Source: Micropterix aruncella (lineage: Eukaryota; Arthropoda; Insecta; Lepidoptera; Micropterigidae). From it: a DNA stretch of 64,000 nt. Positions 33,243-43,987 of the stretch are shown here, one piece after another (position 1 is the first letter of the stretch; each line of letters begins with the position of its first letter). The stretch spans positions 4,381,588 to 4,445,587 of the forward strand of contig OX155978.1 in NCBI GenBank assembly GCA_944548615.1, in the 5' to 3' direction. The position numbers and the translations under genes are program-made. The notes below the pieces were generated by a model. That model ran no database searches, had not been told where the DNA came from, and worked only from the letters and a program-made list of their open reading frames with translations.

Positions 33243-33977
33243 CAGTGGCGTAGCGTGCCTTGGCGGGGCCCCGTATAAAAATTAGTTTGGGGGCCCTTAG
33301 GAAGGGTAAAGATTTCTCACAAAAGAGAAAAAAATGTTTGCACAACATTAAAAAAAAAAAATTATTCATCATAATTATCTATCTGTCACTTTTTCCAAAA
33401 TTTTTACAAACAATTAAAATTAAATATACACTCTCCTTGCCTTTTTTTCGGCAAACTGATTTATGAAATCATTTATAGCTGATGATGACTTTAGTTTTTT
33501 TAAAGTTTCTGCCTCTATGGACAATAGTGACAGGTCCGACAGGCGTTCATGTCCCATTGAAGTTTTTAGGTATTTTTTTAACAGTTTTAATTTTGAAAAA
33601 CTTCTTTCAGCAGTTACAGTTGTAACTGAAAGGGTCAAGAATAAAGAGCATGCTGTTATTACCTCCGGAAAACTGAAAGCAAAACTATTGAATTTTATCA
33701 GCAATAATTCAATGAGGTCCTTAATGGAATGATTTTTTTTAATTTCAGATTTTAATTTGTCATAAAGAATAACTGAGATGTCTTTACTGTATTTAGCCGA
33801 CAGTTTTCCGGAAGCGTTTATTATCTCTTCGTTTGAAGAAGACAGGAGTTTCTCCGGTTGTAATATTTCGAACACACTACTCAAGTCGCCAGGTCAGGTC
33901 AGGTCAGGTTGGGGGCCCCCGTGGCCCGGGGGCCCCGTATAATTGATACGGCAGATACGGCGGTAGCTACGCCCCTG
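33243..33977 (-). mobile_element. hAT element (ZMYM1 type) inside the Harbinger transposase
   Basis: The left end is CAGTGGCGTAGCGTGCC and the right end GTAGCTACGCCCCTG. The flanks ctacacag (33235-33242) and ctccacag (33978-33985) match at 7 of 8. Removing it rejoins Harbinger sequence (HHAIDTT-QRLFNQ). Confidence 0.9.
33420..33884 (-). pseudogene. hAT transposase C-terminus (ZMYM1-like)
   Basis: The 154-codon frame encodes FPEVITACSLFLTLSVTTVT, then AERSFSKLKLLKKYLKTSMG and HERLSDLSLLSIEAE. This is the hAT dimerisation domain (ERSFSKLKLIKxxLRxxMxxxRLxxLxxLxIE). The frame is intact to its stop, but the DNA-binding and catalytic parts are missing, so the element is non-autonomous. Confidence 0.85.
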
Positions 33978-34411
33978 CTCCACAGAGATTATTTAATCAA
34001 ACACTATCTAGTACCCCGCTATAGTAGTCGAAAACACTTTTGGGATAATGTCCAGCGTATTCAGAATTTCAAGAAGCCTATACCAGTGGATGTCGCTAAA
34101 GCATCTATAATTACAATGGCATGTGTCTTGCTGCACAATTATTTCAGAAAAAGTAAGACATCTCGACATATGTATACTCCCATAGGTTCGGTCGATAAGT
34201 AGGTATGCAATGGAGAATTAATCCAACCAGGATCTTAGAGACAAGATAACACAGTAACATGCATTGACTCACTTCAATCTGTACCTCGTAGAGCTTCTAC
34301 AAATGCAGTTCAATTTTATGAATTATATTTATAGCCATAACCATTAGTATAAACGTATTGTAATTTAGTGAAATAAATAAGATTGTAGGAATTATGTTTT
34401 GTTTTACTTAC

Positions 34412-34653
34412 TTTTGCGTCGGTATTCATGAGGCTTGTGGATTCATAAACGTCCATCAGAAATACTTCCATCGCATCGTAAAACATCCAGATGGGCTGGT
34501 ACACATCCTCTACTCCAGCCCCAGACTTAAGAGATCCTTTTTTTCTCTTTAAATTTAATCTAAATGTAGCCAAAAGATTATCTTTTTTCTTTTTCAACTC
34601 ATGTACAGGAAGACCCATGTCGTATCAGCAATCCGTTTCCATGTACCATTAAT
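34412..34653 (-). pseudogene. MADF-BESS gene, exon 2 (MADF domain), frameshifted
   Basis: The acceptor atttcag lies above 34653 and the donor GTAAGT at 34406-34411, both phase 0. The exon starts INGTWKRIADT; after two surplus bases the frame continues MGLPVHELKKKKDNLLATFR, VYQPIWMFYDAMEVFLMDV and NTDAK. WKxIAxxxGxxxxEVKKKxxxLRxxF...W.YxxxMxFL is the MADF (Myb/SANT-like) DNA-binding domain. The exon is 242 bp; 240 bp would keep phase 0-0, so a 2-bp insertion at about 34617-34622 is the break. It may be a real mutation or a sequence error. Confidence 0.8.
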
Positions 34654-34849
34654 CTGAAATAATAAAAAGTAGTTATCATCATCAATCAGCAGTCAGACAA
34701 ACATAAGTACCTACTTCAAAGCTGAGGTCACAAAATGGTTACGTGGAAAAAGTAGAGGCGAATGCGAAAGGCAACTCATGGAAATTGTGTTTTAAAATAT
34801 TAAAAAAGAAAAGTTTTTGCAATGATTTATTTTTGTTTATTTATATATT

Positions 34850-34924
34850 ATTATGTAAGTATATATACAGTATATATTGAATATAGGTAGATACATTTTG
34901 TATATATGTATGTGTGTGTATGTG

Positions 34925-34955
<31 letters not shown>

Positions 34956-34990
34956 TAAGTGTGTATTTATATATAAATATATCTATATAT
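34850..34990. repeat. TA/TG microsatellite
   Basis: The stretch tgtatgtgtgtgtatgtgta followed by a long (TA)n run. Non-coding. Confidence 0.85.
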
Positions 34991-35498
34991 TATAATGCCT
35001 ATGTAGGTAATTACCCTTTTATCGTTTTATTATTACCGCTTTACTAACTAATATTAGATGTCTTTTTCTTCAAATTTTCTTAATTATGTTGCTAATTTTT
35101 TTTATTTTAACCGAAAATTTATAAAAAATTGTACTATGTAACAAATATAAGTGTGGTATCACTACAGAACAGACTGCAGTCTAGTGGAGCTGATAAAATC
35201 CATCAAATCTGTACTTTCTTTGCTTCACAAACAATGACTAAGTATTTGCTCTTTTTTACACTGTGTTATTTATGTCAACATTGTAAATTTTTATTTTGGA
35301 TTTAAATAAATAAATTTTAAAAAAATACTCATACTATACTAATAATAACATCTGCCTATAGTACGGGCCAAAGGAACGTTCCGGTGAGGCAATAAATCAT
35401 TAGGCCGGCCCGCCCCTTTTAATACCTGTTTGTAGGGATGCGTGTCATAACCTTCGCAGATTATCTATCAGATTATTACATTATTGAAATTGAGAGTC

Positions 35499-36418
35499 TG
35501 TCGCGGAGCAACAATACACACAGAACCCTCCTACTCAAAATGTTATAACAGGAAAGGACCGGAAGAACACTCCACCCGAAAGCGGCAGGAAGGTGGCGTC
35601 ACCGAGGTGCAATGGCGACACCGGAATTAAGGAGATGGCGATGTGCAATGCCATCACTAGGATTATCTACCCCGAACGCCCAATAATCAACACACGTCTT
35701 AAGTGCCTCCAACGAGGCGTTTATTTTAATCATCACAATCAAGCCGTCAACGAGAAGCTAAAGGCAAACATCGAGATAAATGAGAGAGAAAGTACAAACC
35801 GTCGCGAATCTAACCGCCGTGTTTCGCACGCAAAACGTCACCACAAACAACTAAAACCACATCGCAGCGACTTCTCAGCAGAGAGCTTTTCATCTTGTGC
35901 CACGGCAGTCCGGAGACTGGTGGTGAAGGGGAAGGTTTCAACTGAGGGCGCCGCGACGCAGTACGAACTCAAAACACGAAAAACTAGCGCGCTCACACGA
36001 CCGCTTCCAGCGACTTTCCGGACGGGAGCCTTACTTCCGGTGGCTACTTAATGCAAAGTAGGTCGGGGGAGGGATCGCCGGTGGCGTCCAAAAGCGGTAA
36101 ACGTGCGAAAATCTAATGTGCGAAACACGACACAATTGCAGCTCAAGCGCCGCCCGCGGACGTCAGCTCGCGGAGGCCAACGCCGGGCGACTGGAGAGCG
36201 ATGCCCCCCGCCGGTGTGTATATCGGGCCGTCGGCCCGAATGAAGGAGACAGCGGAGACAAGAGGGAGAGGGGCGATCGCCGCCCGGCGACTAGTATATA
36301 TAGGCGATAGGATTTAAGCGTAACCAATTCACTTTGTACACGACTTTGGAATTAAACAACATACTGCAATTTGAATATCGATCGCGAGTTTCATTCTACG
36401 GCAGAAACCCTCGCGACA
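35499..36418 (+). repeat. 5' LTR
   Basis: It begins TG and ends CA. A TATA-like tagtatatatagg lies at about 36292-36303 and is the likely promoter. A 152-codon frame at 35593-36051 inside it is the LTR version of the integrase ORF tail. Confidence 0.92.
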
Positions 36419-36419
36419 C

Positions 36420-36430
36420 TGGTGACCCCG
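36420..36430 (+). other. Primer-binding site (tRNA-Trp)
   Basis: TGGTGACCCCG lies one base after the 5' LTR. It matches the complement of the 3' end of animal tRNA-Trp including CCA. Confidence 0.8.
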
Positions 36431-36551
36431 CAGAAGAACTCACAACCACGGCAAGAAAACGGACAAATCGCTAAACGGACAACGGCACGGACCACCAACA
36501 ACCAGCGAACTTGGACGTCTTCTCCAACGAGTCAGACACAAGAAAATCAGA

Positions 36552-36965
36552 ATGGAACCATTCCACGACACAACGGAGTCAACGCAGCCAAACCCTGACA
36601 TCGCGCCACTGAGCATCGCTTCGCGAATACCTGCATTCTGGCACCACGCACCGCGCCTCTGGTTCGCGCTCGCCGAGCAGATCCTGGCACCACAGAAATG
36701 CAGCGATCAAGACCGATTCTCATACGTAATCGCACAACTGGATCGAACAGCATTACAGGAAGTAAGCGACCTGGTGCTGCAACCGCCCAAGCAAGAAAAA
36801 TTCGAGGCATTGAAGGAACGGCTAATCACAACCTACGAGGAATCAGAGACGCAACGACTGCAGAAACTCCTCTACCAAACAGAAATGGGAAGCGACAAAC
36901 CTTCGCAACTAATACGAAGGATGAGAACGCTAAACATGGGAAAATCATGGAAGCCGACCGATTAG
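36552..36965 (+). pseudogene. gag, truncated by the internal deletion
   Basis: The 137-codon frame starts MEPFHDTTESTQPNPDIAPL. It includes IPAFWHHAPRLWFALAEQIL, FSYVIAQLD, LQEVSDLVLQPP and FEALKERLITTYEESE, the arrangement of CsRn1-type gag (FWxxxPRLWFxxxExxF...VVxxLDxxxLxxVxDLVxxPP...LKxxLIxxF). It ends after RRMRTLNMGK at the deletion junction near 36940. The zinc knuckle and everything up to the integrase are missing. Confidence 0.85.
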
Positions 36966-38131
36966 AGCATGTACATATCGATATCGTGGGTCCGCTCGAA
37001 ATATCCAACGGATATAGGTACCTACTAACGATGTTGGATAGAGGTACAAAATGGCCGGAAGCGATACCTATACGAGACATACAAGCCGAGACTATCGCAA
37101 AAATTTTTTTCGAGGGATGGATAGCAAGATTCGGCGTTCCTGCAAGAATCACGACCGATCAAGGGAGACAATTCGAATCGGAACTCTTTACGAAACTAGC
37201 ACAACTACTGGGTGCAAAAAAGATTCACACCACACCATTTCACCCACAGGCAAACGGCCTAGTGGAAAGGTGGCATCGATCTTTAAAAGCGGCATTAATG
37301 GCAAGAATGAATACCAAAGAGTGGGCAAACGAGATTTCAACCGTCATGATGGGCTTAAGAGCAGCCTTAAAGGAGGATATCAACGCCAGTCCGGCAGAAA
37401 TGCTATACGGAACAAACATAAGATTGCCAGGCGAATTTTTTGAAAATGGAAAGAAAACATCAGTACCAGAAGTCCTCCAACAATTAAGGGAAACATTCGA
37501 GCAACAAAGACCGAAGAGGGAGCGAGAAAACACAACGAGGATATTCGTTCACCCGGACCTGGAGGAAGCAACCCACGTCTTCATAAGAGATGACACCGTA
37601 CGACGGCCACTACAAGCTCCATACAAAGGACCCTTTAGAGTGGTGAAGAAACGCGAAAAAACGTTCGACATTGAGCAAAACAGGAGAATAGTCACTGTCT
37701 CTCTAGATAGGCTGAAGCCGTGCTACATGTCTAGGGAAGACGAAACCTCTCAACCAACAACACAACAAAACGAGAATAGCACAACTGTATCGAGGTACGG
37801 AAGAATTATACGGCACACACGGCAAGTAAATACGTTGACGTTTCGTCTTCAAAACGGGGAAAGTCATGTCGCGGAGCAACAATACACACAGAACCCTCCT
37901 ACTCAAAATGTTATAACAGGAAAGGACCGGAAGAACACTCCACCCGAAAGCGGCAGGAAGGTGGCGTCACCGAGGTGCAATGGCGACACCGGAATTAAGG
38001 AGATGGCGATGTGCAATGCCATCACTAGGATTATCTACCCCGAACGCCCAATAATCAACACACGTCTTAAGTGCCTCCAACGAGGCGTTTATTTTAATCA
38101 TCACAATCAAGCCGTCAACGAGAAGCTATAG
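36945..38131 (+). pseudogene. Integrase (DDE core and GPF/Y domain), N-terminally deleted
   Basis: The frame from the deletion junction encodes LEHVHIDIVGPL (first Asp), FGVPARITTDQGRQFES (second Asp), HPQANGLVERWHRSLKAAL (Glu) and, later, APYKGPFRVV with LDRLKPCY, a GPF/Y module. The HHCC zinc domain is gone. The reading frame crosses into the 3' LTR and stops at TAG 38129-38131. The 5' LTR has AAG at the matching position (35761), so the stop is a single-base difference between LTRs. Upstream codons of this frame (36698-36940) are gag sequence read out of frame. Confidence 0.88.
37850..37866 (+). other. Polypurine tract
   Basis: The stretch aaaacggggaaagtca immediately precedes the 3' LTR and is the expected plus-strand primer. 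Confidence 0.7.
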
Positions 38132-38786
38132 GCAAACATCGAGATAAATGAGAGAGAAAGTACAAACCGTCGCGAATCTAACCGCCGTGTTTCGCACGCA
38201 AAACGTCACCACAAACAACTAAAACCACATCGCAGCGACTTCTCAGCAGAGAGCTTTTCATCTTGTGCCACGGCAGTCCGGAGACTGGTGGTGAAGGGGA
38301 AGGTTTCAACTGAGGGCGCCGCGACGCAGTACGAACTCAAAACACGAAAAACTAGCGCGCTCACACGACCGCTTCCAGCGACTTTCCGGACGGGAGCCTT
38401 ACTTCCGGTGGCTACTTAATGCAAAGTAGGTCGGGGGAGGGATCGCCGGTGGCGTCCAAAAGCGGTAAACGTGCGAAAATCTAATGTGCGAAACACGACA
38501 CAATTGCAGCTCAAGCGCCGCCCGCGGACGTCAGCTCGCGGAGGCCAACGCCGGGCGACTGGAGAGCGATGCCCCCCGCCGGTGTGTATATCGGGCCGTC
38601 GGCCCGAATGAAGGAGACAGCGGAGACAAGAGGGAGAGGGGCGATCGCCGCCCGGCGACTAGTATATATAGGCGATAGGATTTAAGCGTAACCAATTCAC
38701 TTTGTACACGACTTTGGAATTAAACAACATACTGCAATTTGAATATCGATCGCGAGTTTCATTCTACGGCAGAAACCCTCGCGACA
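37867..38786 (+). repeat. 3' LTR
   Basis: 920 bp, matching the 5' LTR except at 38129 (T instead of A). It is followed by the agtc target duplication. Confidence 0.92.
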
Positions 38787-39397
38787 AGTCTAAACTTTTG
38801 TCGGATCACTTTTCAGTTGGTCAAAAAATGACAAAATGTTATGTATAAAGCACCGAGTCTGCATGTTAATATCACCCTTCAAGTTCAATAGCTCCGGGTT
38901 AAAAAATATGGTATCCATTGCTCAACTGATAGGCAAGTAATGATGTTTTATCCGCGCAGCATTTTATGATACTTATACATATGTGGGACATATTATTACA
39001 AAATGCCAATTGATATATGATAACATTAACTAATGACTGTTTAGAAATTAATAATGACCTATGATATGCCATGCTATAATAATCAGTCATCTATTAAGTA
39101 CTCATTTAATAACTCACATCACATAATTAGGTCATTATTTAATTACTCTAATTCTAAAATAATACTTAAACCGAAAATATTAATAAATATAGCAATCGTT
39201 ACTATAATAAATGCAGATGTATAAATACTGTTTCATCGAGCAAGCGTAATTCATCGATAAGCAATATCGACGTTAGCCGCATCCTTATTGACAGCTCGGT
39301 TTTTTACCCCATCGGAACGTTCCTTTGGCCCGTACTTTGGCCCCTCGCGGGAAAACGCTTGAGGTAATGAACAAAAAATAAGTAATTGTATACTTAC

Positions 39398-39505
39398 TAC
39401 ATTTCTATTTTTGTGGTACTTATTTTTGGGGTTCCATAAGCAGTTTTCGGTTTGATACAACTCTATGAACTTGAAAGTTTCCTCAGTGGTCATATTAGTA
39501 GCCAT
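39398..39505 (-). CDS. MADF-BESS gene, exon 1 (start of MADF domain)
   Basis: ATG at 39505 begins MATNMTTEETFKFIELYQTE, then NCLWNPKNKYHKNRNV, ending at a GTAAGT donor (39392-39397) in phase 0. FIxLYxxxxxLWxPxxxxYxxxxxR is the N-terminal helix of MADF domains. Exons 2 (34412-34653) and 3 (31709-32154) follow with matching phases. MADF-BESS proteins bind DNA, and relatives also accompany Harbinger transposons. Whether this is a host gene or a transposon gene is not settled; a Harbinger transposase remnant in intron 2 hints at the latter. Intron 1 (4.7 kb) carries the LTR element. Confidence 0.8.
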
Positions 39506-39623
39506 TTTAAACGACAACAAAAATGTAAGCACGCCTGCACTCTCTTATTTGCTTTCCGCGCAATACTGATGCATCGGCAGATGTGTGGACAGACGCCTTG
39601 CGTTCGCTCTGTCAACCTTTGAT

Positions 39624-40309
39624 CAGTGTTGCCAAGTGCTGGGCTTGAATAGTCGCCGATCTCAGCATAAAAGATAGCCTAAAGTAGCCGTTTTGCAAAA
39701 AAGAAACGTTCTTTTTGCCAATGAAAAGGATTGCAGGCCATAGGTAAAAATAAAAGAATTGAAACCATTTTAGGTCGTTACAGATATTTTTAAAAAATGA
39801 TCGAGATTAGTACATAGAAAAACAAACATTAGATAAAATAAGATTGTATGATAAAATAGAACAAAATTACCTAGATACTACCAAGATTACCATTTTGTAT
39901 AAAGCTACTATATTTGTGAACATGATACCATGAACCATACATAAATGTACAATGTACTATTACCAATTACCTATCATAACTAAATGATGGAAAAAACTAA
40001 TTTTCATAACTACTTTAAACTTTACACAGAAAGTTTGCAAAAATCAATTACATGCTGACATTAACATTGCAAAAAACAATTACGTAAATATTAAACTAAA
40101 CCATACCAAGATAACGTTAACAAGAGGAACTTATTTATCTAAAACAAGTTCGGCGCCATTAACAAACAAAATCGTTGTCGCCTACAAATTGAAATCGAAA
40201 AACTGGAGTAGCCTAAATCGGCGACAGCCGATTTTTGGTCTGTTTTGGTCGCCGATATCCCATCCGAGGTAGCCTAAATGGCGACACATCGTCTAAGTTG
40301 GCAACACTG
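39624..40309. mobile_element. hAT MITE
   Basis: The ends CAGTGTTGCCAAG and TTGGCAACACTG are flanked by a perfect 8-bp duplication, cctttgat (39616-39623 and 40310-40317). It is AT-rich, with no open frame of note. Confidence 0.92.
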
Positions 40310-40317
40310 CCTTTGAT

Positions 40318-40600
40318 CCGTGTCGCAAAAACCGACACTAAACAGATGTCGGCCAGATGCATCGACGGACGATAAATACCTACGACAGACGAGCAAATCC
40401 CCCGTGCGGATGCGTCCCCCGTCTACACGTCAGCGGACGCATCCGCAGACCGCATCTGCGGATGCATCTGTCTATGTGTAGAGGAGGTATAAGTCCAGCG
40501 GATATGGAATAAATGGCTGTAAGTCCAATGGAAAGGAAATGCTTTTCCCGTTCGAAGCAACATATATATATTTGACGACCTTGTAGCCAGAGTGGTGCCA
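40318..40600. repeat. Hairpin around gcatccgcag
   Basis: The stretch ctacacgtcagcggacgcat (about 40424) is roughly inverse to the stretch ending tctatgtgtag (about 40479). The nearby word gatgcatc recurs here and at about 39570, upstream of the MADF-BESS start. Confidence 0.45.
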
Positions 40601-41366
40601 CAAAAGTATATTTCTGAGAAAATGAGGTAAACGCGTTAGAGGGTGCTGTTAATAATCTATAAGCCTTTTATTAGTTTTTTAAGGTAAGTGTAATCAAATC
40701 AAATCAAATCAAATAATTTATTGTCCTAAAAACTAATACATAGTTGTATAGACAGTGTATTACATTTACATTTGGCCGTGACATGATTAAATTCTTCATT
40801 AATGATCAAATTCTTCTATTAATAATCAAAAAATAAAAGGTTGCTCGTAAGAATAAAGAAGGTATTATTGTAGAATTAAATCGAGTCTCACCATTTAGTT
40901 TACCAGATAAAAAACACAGAGTAATTAATTCTTTAAAATACCGATAAAAATAAGTTTTTTAGTATAAAATTAATAAATGTAATGTCAAAAATAACAAAAA
41001 AAAAGGGACGATTGTCAAAAAGTAAAATAAAATGTCTTAGTGATTATATTGCAAATGAAAATAGTCAAGGTTTAATTAATATGTACCTACCTACTTAATA
41101 ATAGAAATATTCAATACATTTTAGTCAAATTGAAAGTCGATTAAAATCCTATTACAGAAAGAGATATAGTCGAGATGCATACAGTTTTTAGAGATCGTTA
41201 ATGTCGTACAATTCTCTTTCAATGAGATCCTGATGAGTGTCAAATACAATAGAAAATAGTTTTGTCAAAATATTTTATTAAATAAAGCTTAGATACATTC
41301 TTAGTTTTATGAAAAAAAAATCACTTAGATTACTATGGTATTTAAGAAAATTGAAAAATTAGAAAA
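40601..41366. other. AT-rich spacer
   Basis: A (CAAAT)n run lies at about 40694-40715, followed by aatttattgtcctaaaaac, probably the inverse of a LINE 3' end. No gene was seen. Confidence 0.45.
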
Positions 41367-41581
41367 TCCTACTACGCGAAAGTTTGTAAGAATGTATGTA
41401 TGGATGTTTGTTACTCTTTCACGCAAAAACTACTGAATGAATTTTGATGAAACTTTACAATAATATAGCTTACACATCAGAATAACACATAGGCTATAAT
41501 TTATAAAGATATATATAGTTTTCTATCATCATTATCACAATTTTCCATCACCACGCGGGTGAAACCGCGGGGAGCAGCTAG
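41367..41581 (+). mobile_element. Short non-autonomous Helitron
   Basis: It starts TCCTACTACGCGAAAG after A. It ends with the hairpin ccacgcgggtgaaaccgcgg and CAGCTAG before T. It is about the same as 21550-21772. Confidence 0.9.
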
Positions 41582-41818
41582 TAACTATAAAAGTTATGAG
41601 AAAAAAAACATGTTTTTTCGCATCATAAGATAAACCAAACCTTAATCATCACCTACTACAGCAGGCAATAGGTCATTCAGTGCCCGGCGTCCGTTCTGAA
41701 CGGTCGCCTGCTCCGCTCCGCCGCCCGCGCTGAATATTGCCGCCGCGAGTCGACCGTCGAGCGCCGTCTCCGGTCCTCGCCGTGAAGTTCGTGCCGTCGA
41801 GTCCGCTCCGGCCCGAAT

Positions 41819-42657
41819 ATGAGCTCCGCCGCCGAAGCAGCCGCTTCGCACAGCACCGCTGTTACCAGGGGCAAGGATATGCCCTTAATCCCGCCTGTGA
41901 CGCCGAGGAAACGCGTGAGAAATCCCGATTCCCCTGATGCCGAGCCACAGAGAGACCCGCAACGCCGTCGGGCTGACTCCTTCTACGACAGCGACCTCTT
42001 CAACACCCCGGTGCCTTCGGATGACGAAGATGCACCGACCTACGCCAAAGCGGCCAGGAGGAGCCCGACTCCGAGCGTCAACGGAGCCGCGCCTGTGCCA
42101 CTGCCGCGCTCGACGATGAGTTCCGCGCCGCAACACCTGAACTCGGAGCCGCGTCCCCAGCCAATCGTCGTGGATAAGCTGGATAGGTGGCCTGACCACC
42201 TGCAGGCTATCCGGGCCAGGCTGGGCCGCGCTCCTATCGTGTCGCCGATTGGAGGAGGGGGCGGACTTCGCTTTCGTCCGGCCGACTCCGCCGAATACCG
42301 AGTCATTCAGGACTATTTACATAGCCTGGGCGGCTCGGTAGCATGGCACACATATACGACGCCCACCAGCAAGGATGCGAAAATTGCCATCCGCGGCCTG
42401 CCTTCCAATACCACACAGGAGGAGGCCATCTCCGGGCTGGCTGACCACGGCATCGAGGCCAGCTACGTCAGAATGATACACGGCGGGCGGCGAGCACTAT
42501 TCTACGCCGTCATCCGCAAGAACGAGCGCTGGCGGGAGGTGTTCTCCATCGCGGAGATTCACTTCCTGCAGGTTACCGTGGAGGCCTGGAGGGGCAGAAA
42601 TGGCCCCAAGCAGTGCCACCGGTGCCAGCGCTTCCGCCACAGCAGCCACAACTGCCA
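41819..42657 (+). CDS. Jockey ORF1 (gag-like), first part
   Basis: The ORF starts MSSAAEAAASHSTAVTRG. A proline- and charge-rich N-terminal third is followed by the domain before the zinc knuckles (KLDRWPDHLQAIRARLGRAP, FRPADSAEYRVIQDYLHSL, KIAIRGLPSNT, VTVEAWRGRNGPKQCHRCQ). The first CCHC knuckle is CHRCQRFRHSSHNC. It is interrupted after NC-CA at 42657 by a transposon; the continuation is 46981-47695. Without the insertion the ORF is 1,554 bp, a whole number of codons. ORF1 proteins of this clade bind RNA. Confidence 0.88.
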
Positions 42658-43690
42658 CACTCAGAGAAATTTTTACTAGACAACGCTGCATTTTTACATT
42701 GCGAGCGAAAAATTGCGAAATTAACCATAGAATATTGTGGCAATGACAAATTACCCTTTGCGGGGTCAGCAACGCTTACTTTGTCGAATGCAAAAATTGC
42801 GGAATCAACAATATAAAATTGTGGCGCTAACAATTTTTTTCGACATTGTTATTACCTCAATGCTCTAAACTGCGGGGTTAACAATTTTACAGCTTGTGAG
42901 TTTAACAATGTAAACGTAACATTGATTTTATACGTTGCGGCGATAGCAATGTTCCGCTACTTTGATAAATTGACAACGTGCTAATCTGCGGAATTCACAT
43001 AGTTAAAGATTGTGATTTTCACAATGTAAGCAGAATATTGATTTTATACATTGCGACGATGGCAACTTTACGGTACTTTGATAAATTAGCAATGTGCTAA
43101 TCTGTGGAATTCACATAGGTGAGTATTGTGAGTTTCACAATGTAAGCGGAACATTGCTTTTTTAATGTTGTGGATAAATTAGCAATGTCCATGATTAACA
43201 TAGTTGGTTTGTCAGTTCCACAATGTAAGCGAGACATTGATTTTATAAGTTGCCGCGCTAGCAACTTTTACTAGCAACGCTAGCTAGTAACTACGTAAGT
43301 TGTGAATAAGGCAATGTTTTCATAATTCCTCAATGTTTTTAAATTGATATTAACACAACTTTGACGTAGATTTTTTCTCAATGGCAGATAGGTTTGAGAA
43401 AAACTCAAACTATAATTGTCAAAACCGCAACGTTTATTTTCTACAAAGTTGGGGGCTTTCCTATACGTTGTCAAAATCCCGCCGCGCGCGCAAGTCGCGA
43501 CACGCTCGCCGCTCGGCTGTTTGTTTGCGACGCTATTCCAGTTGATTCCAGTCTGTAACAAGGGCGCGGGCGGAGCGCTCGCTCTGATCAAGTGCATTTT
43601 ACGGCGTCGTATTTTCAAGAAAGAATTAAAAGCACAACTCCGAACTGTTCAAAAGTGCAATCAGTGATTAAGTGGCGACATCTCAGAAAA

Positions 43691-43765
43691 ATGGAGAAAG
43701 AACTGCAGCTACTGCTGGATTTCTTAATATCGAACAACCTCGTACACCTGTCGCAACGTTCCAGG
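43691..43765 (+). CDS. Candidate first exon inside the CACT transposon
   Basis: Downstream of a GC-rich, promoter-like stretch (43470-43680), ATG at 43691 opens MEKELQLLLDFLISNN and LVHLSQRSR, exactly 25 codons, ending at AGG|GTAAGT. An acceptor (tttttttgttacag) at 44457-44470 could follow with a phase-0 exon to a GTGAGT at 44575. I do not recognise the peptide. It may be the start of a transposase gene or a captured host exon. Confidence 0.35.
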
Positions 43766-43987
43766 GTAAGTTTTTTGAAAAAAATATTTATCGAGTCTGT
43801 ATTGGCGTCTCATCGCACGATAACATAAGAACACGCGGCCGTTCCGCCACCTTTGAGTTGTATGGCTGTGACTACATTGTACCGAAACTATTCTACTTTA
43901 GATACCTCGTTTCGGAATCAGCGTGGTGAATATAGTCGAATGATATTGAAAGATCAATAATCTAGAATAATACCTAAACTATAGAAT

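Larger units (their letters stand above)
33150..34202 (+). pseudogene. PIF/Harbinger transposase remnant, split by a hAT
   Basis: Left of the hAT the plus strand encodes LADSAFALSP and, after a frameshift, MKPFPGHHAIDTT. Right of it the sequence continues QRLFNQTLSS, then VVENTFGIMSSVFRI and, after another shift, KPIPVDVAKASIITMACVLL, HNYFRK and MYTP to a stop at 34202. The GDSAF...QxxFN...R..VENxFG...CxLHNFxR order is the C-terminal half of the Harbinger DDE nuclease; the E of VENTFG is the last catalytic residue. The N-terminal half is missing, and multiple frameshifts make it dead. It lies antisense within intron 2 of the MADF-BESS gene. Confidence 0.85.
35499..38786 (+). mobile_element. 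Internally deleted CsRn1-like Ty3/gypsy LTR retrotransposon
   Basis: Two 920-bp LTRs (35499-36418 and 37867-38786), TGTCGCGG...CGCGACA, are flanked by a 4-bp duplication, agtc. The primer-binding site TGGTGACCCCG complements the 3' end of tRNA-Trp, a hallmark of the CsRn1 group. It encodes a gag and an integrase but no protease, reverse transcriptase or RNase H. The LTRs differ at only one base that I could see, so the insertion is young. It must have moved with proteins supplied by a complete relative. Confidence 0.93.
35358..39341. mobile_element. Inverted-repeat element interrupted by the LTR retrotransposon
   Basis: The stretches agtacgggccaaaggaacgt (35358 on) and acgttcctttggcccgtact (ending about 39341) are inverse over 24 bases. 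Without the LTR element the unit would be about 700 bp. No clear target duplication was found. It occupies intron 1 of the MADF-BESS gene. Confidence 0.55.

Noticed and set aside
35593..36051. 152-codon ORF as a separate gene
   Set aside because: It lies within the 5' LTR and is the LTR copy of the integrase frame extension.
36116..36310. 64-codon ORF, also at 38484-38678
   Set aside because: The two identical frames are the same LTR sequence; no independent gene.
41885..42306. Long minus-strand frames under Jockey ORF1
   Set aside because: Shadows of a GC-rich coding sequence; the plus strand carries recognisable ORF1 domains.
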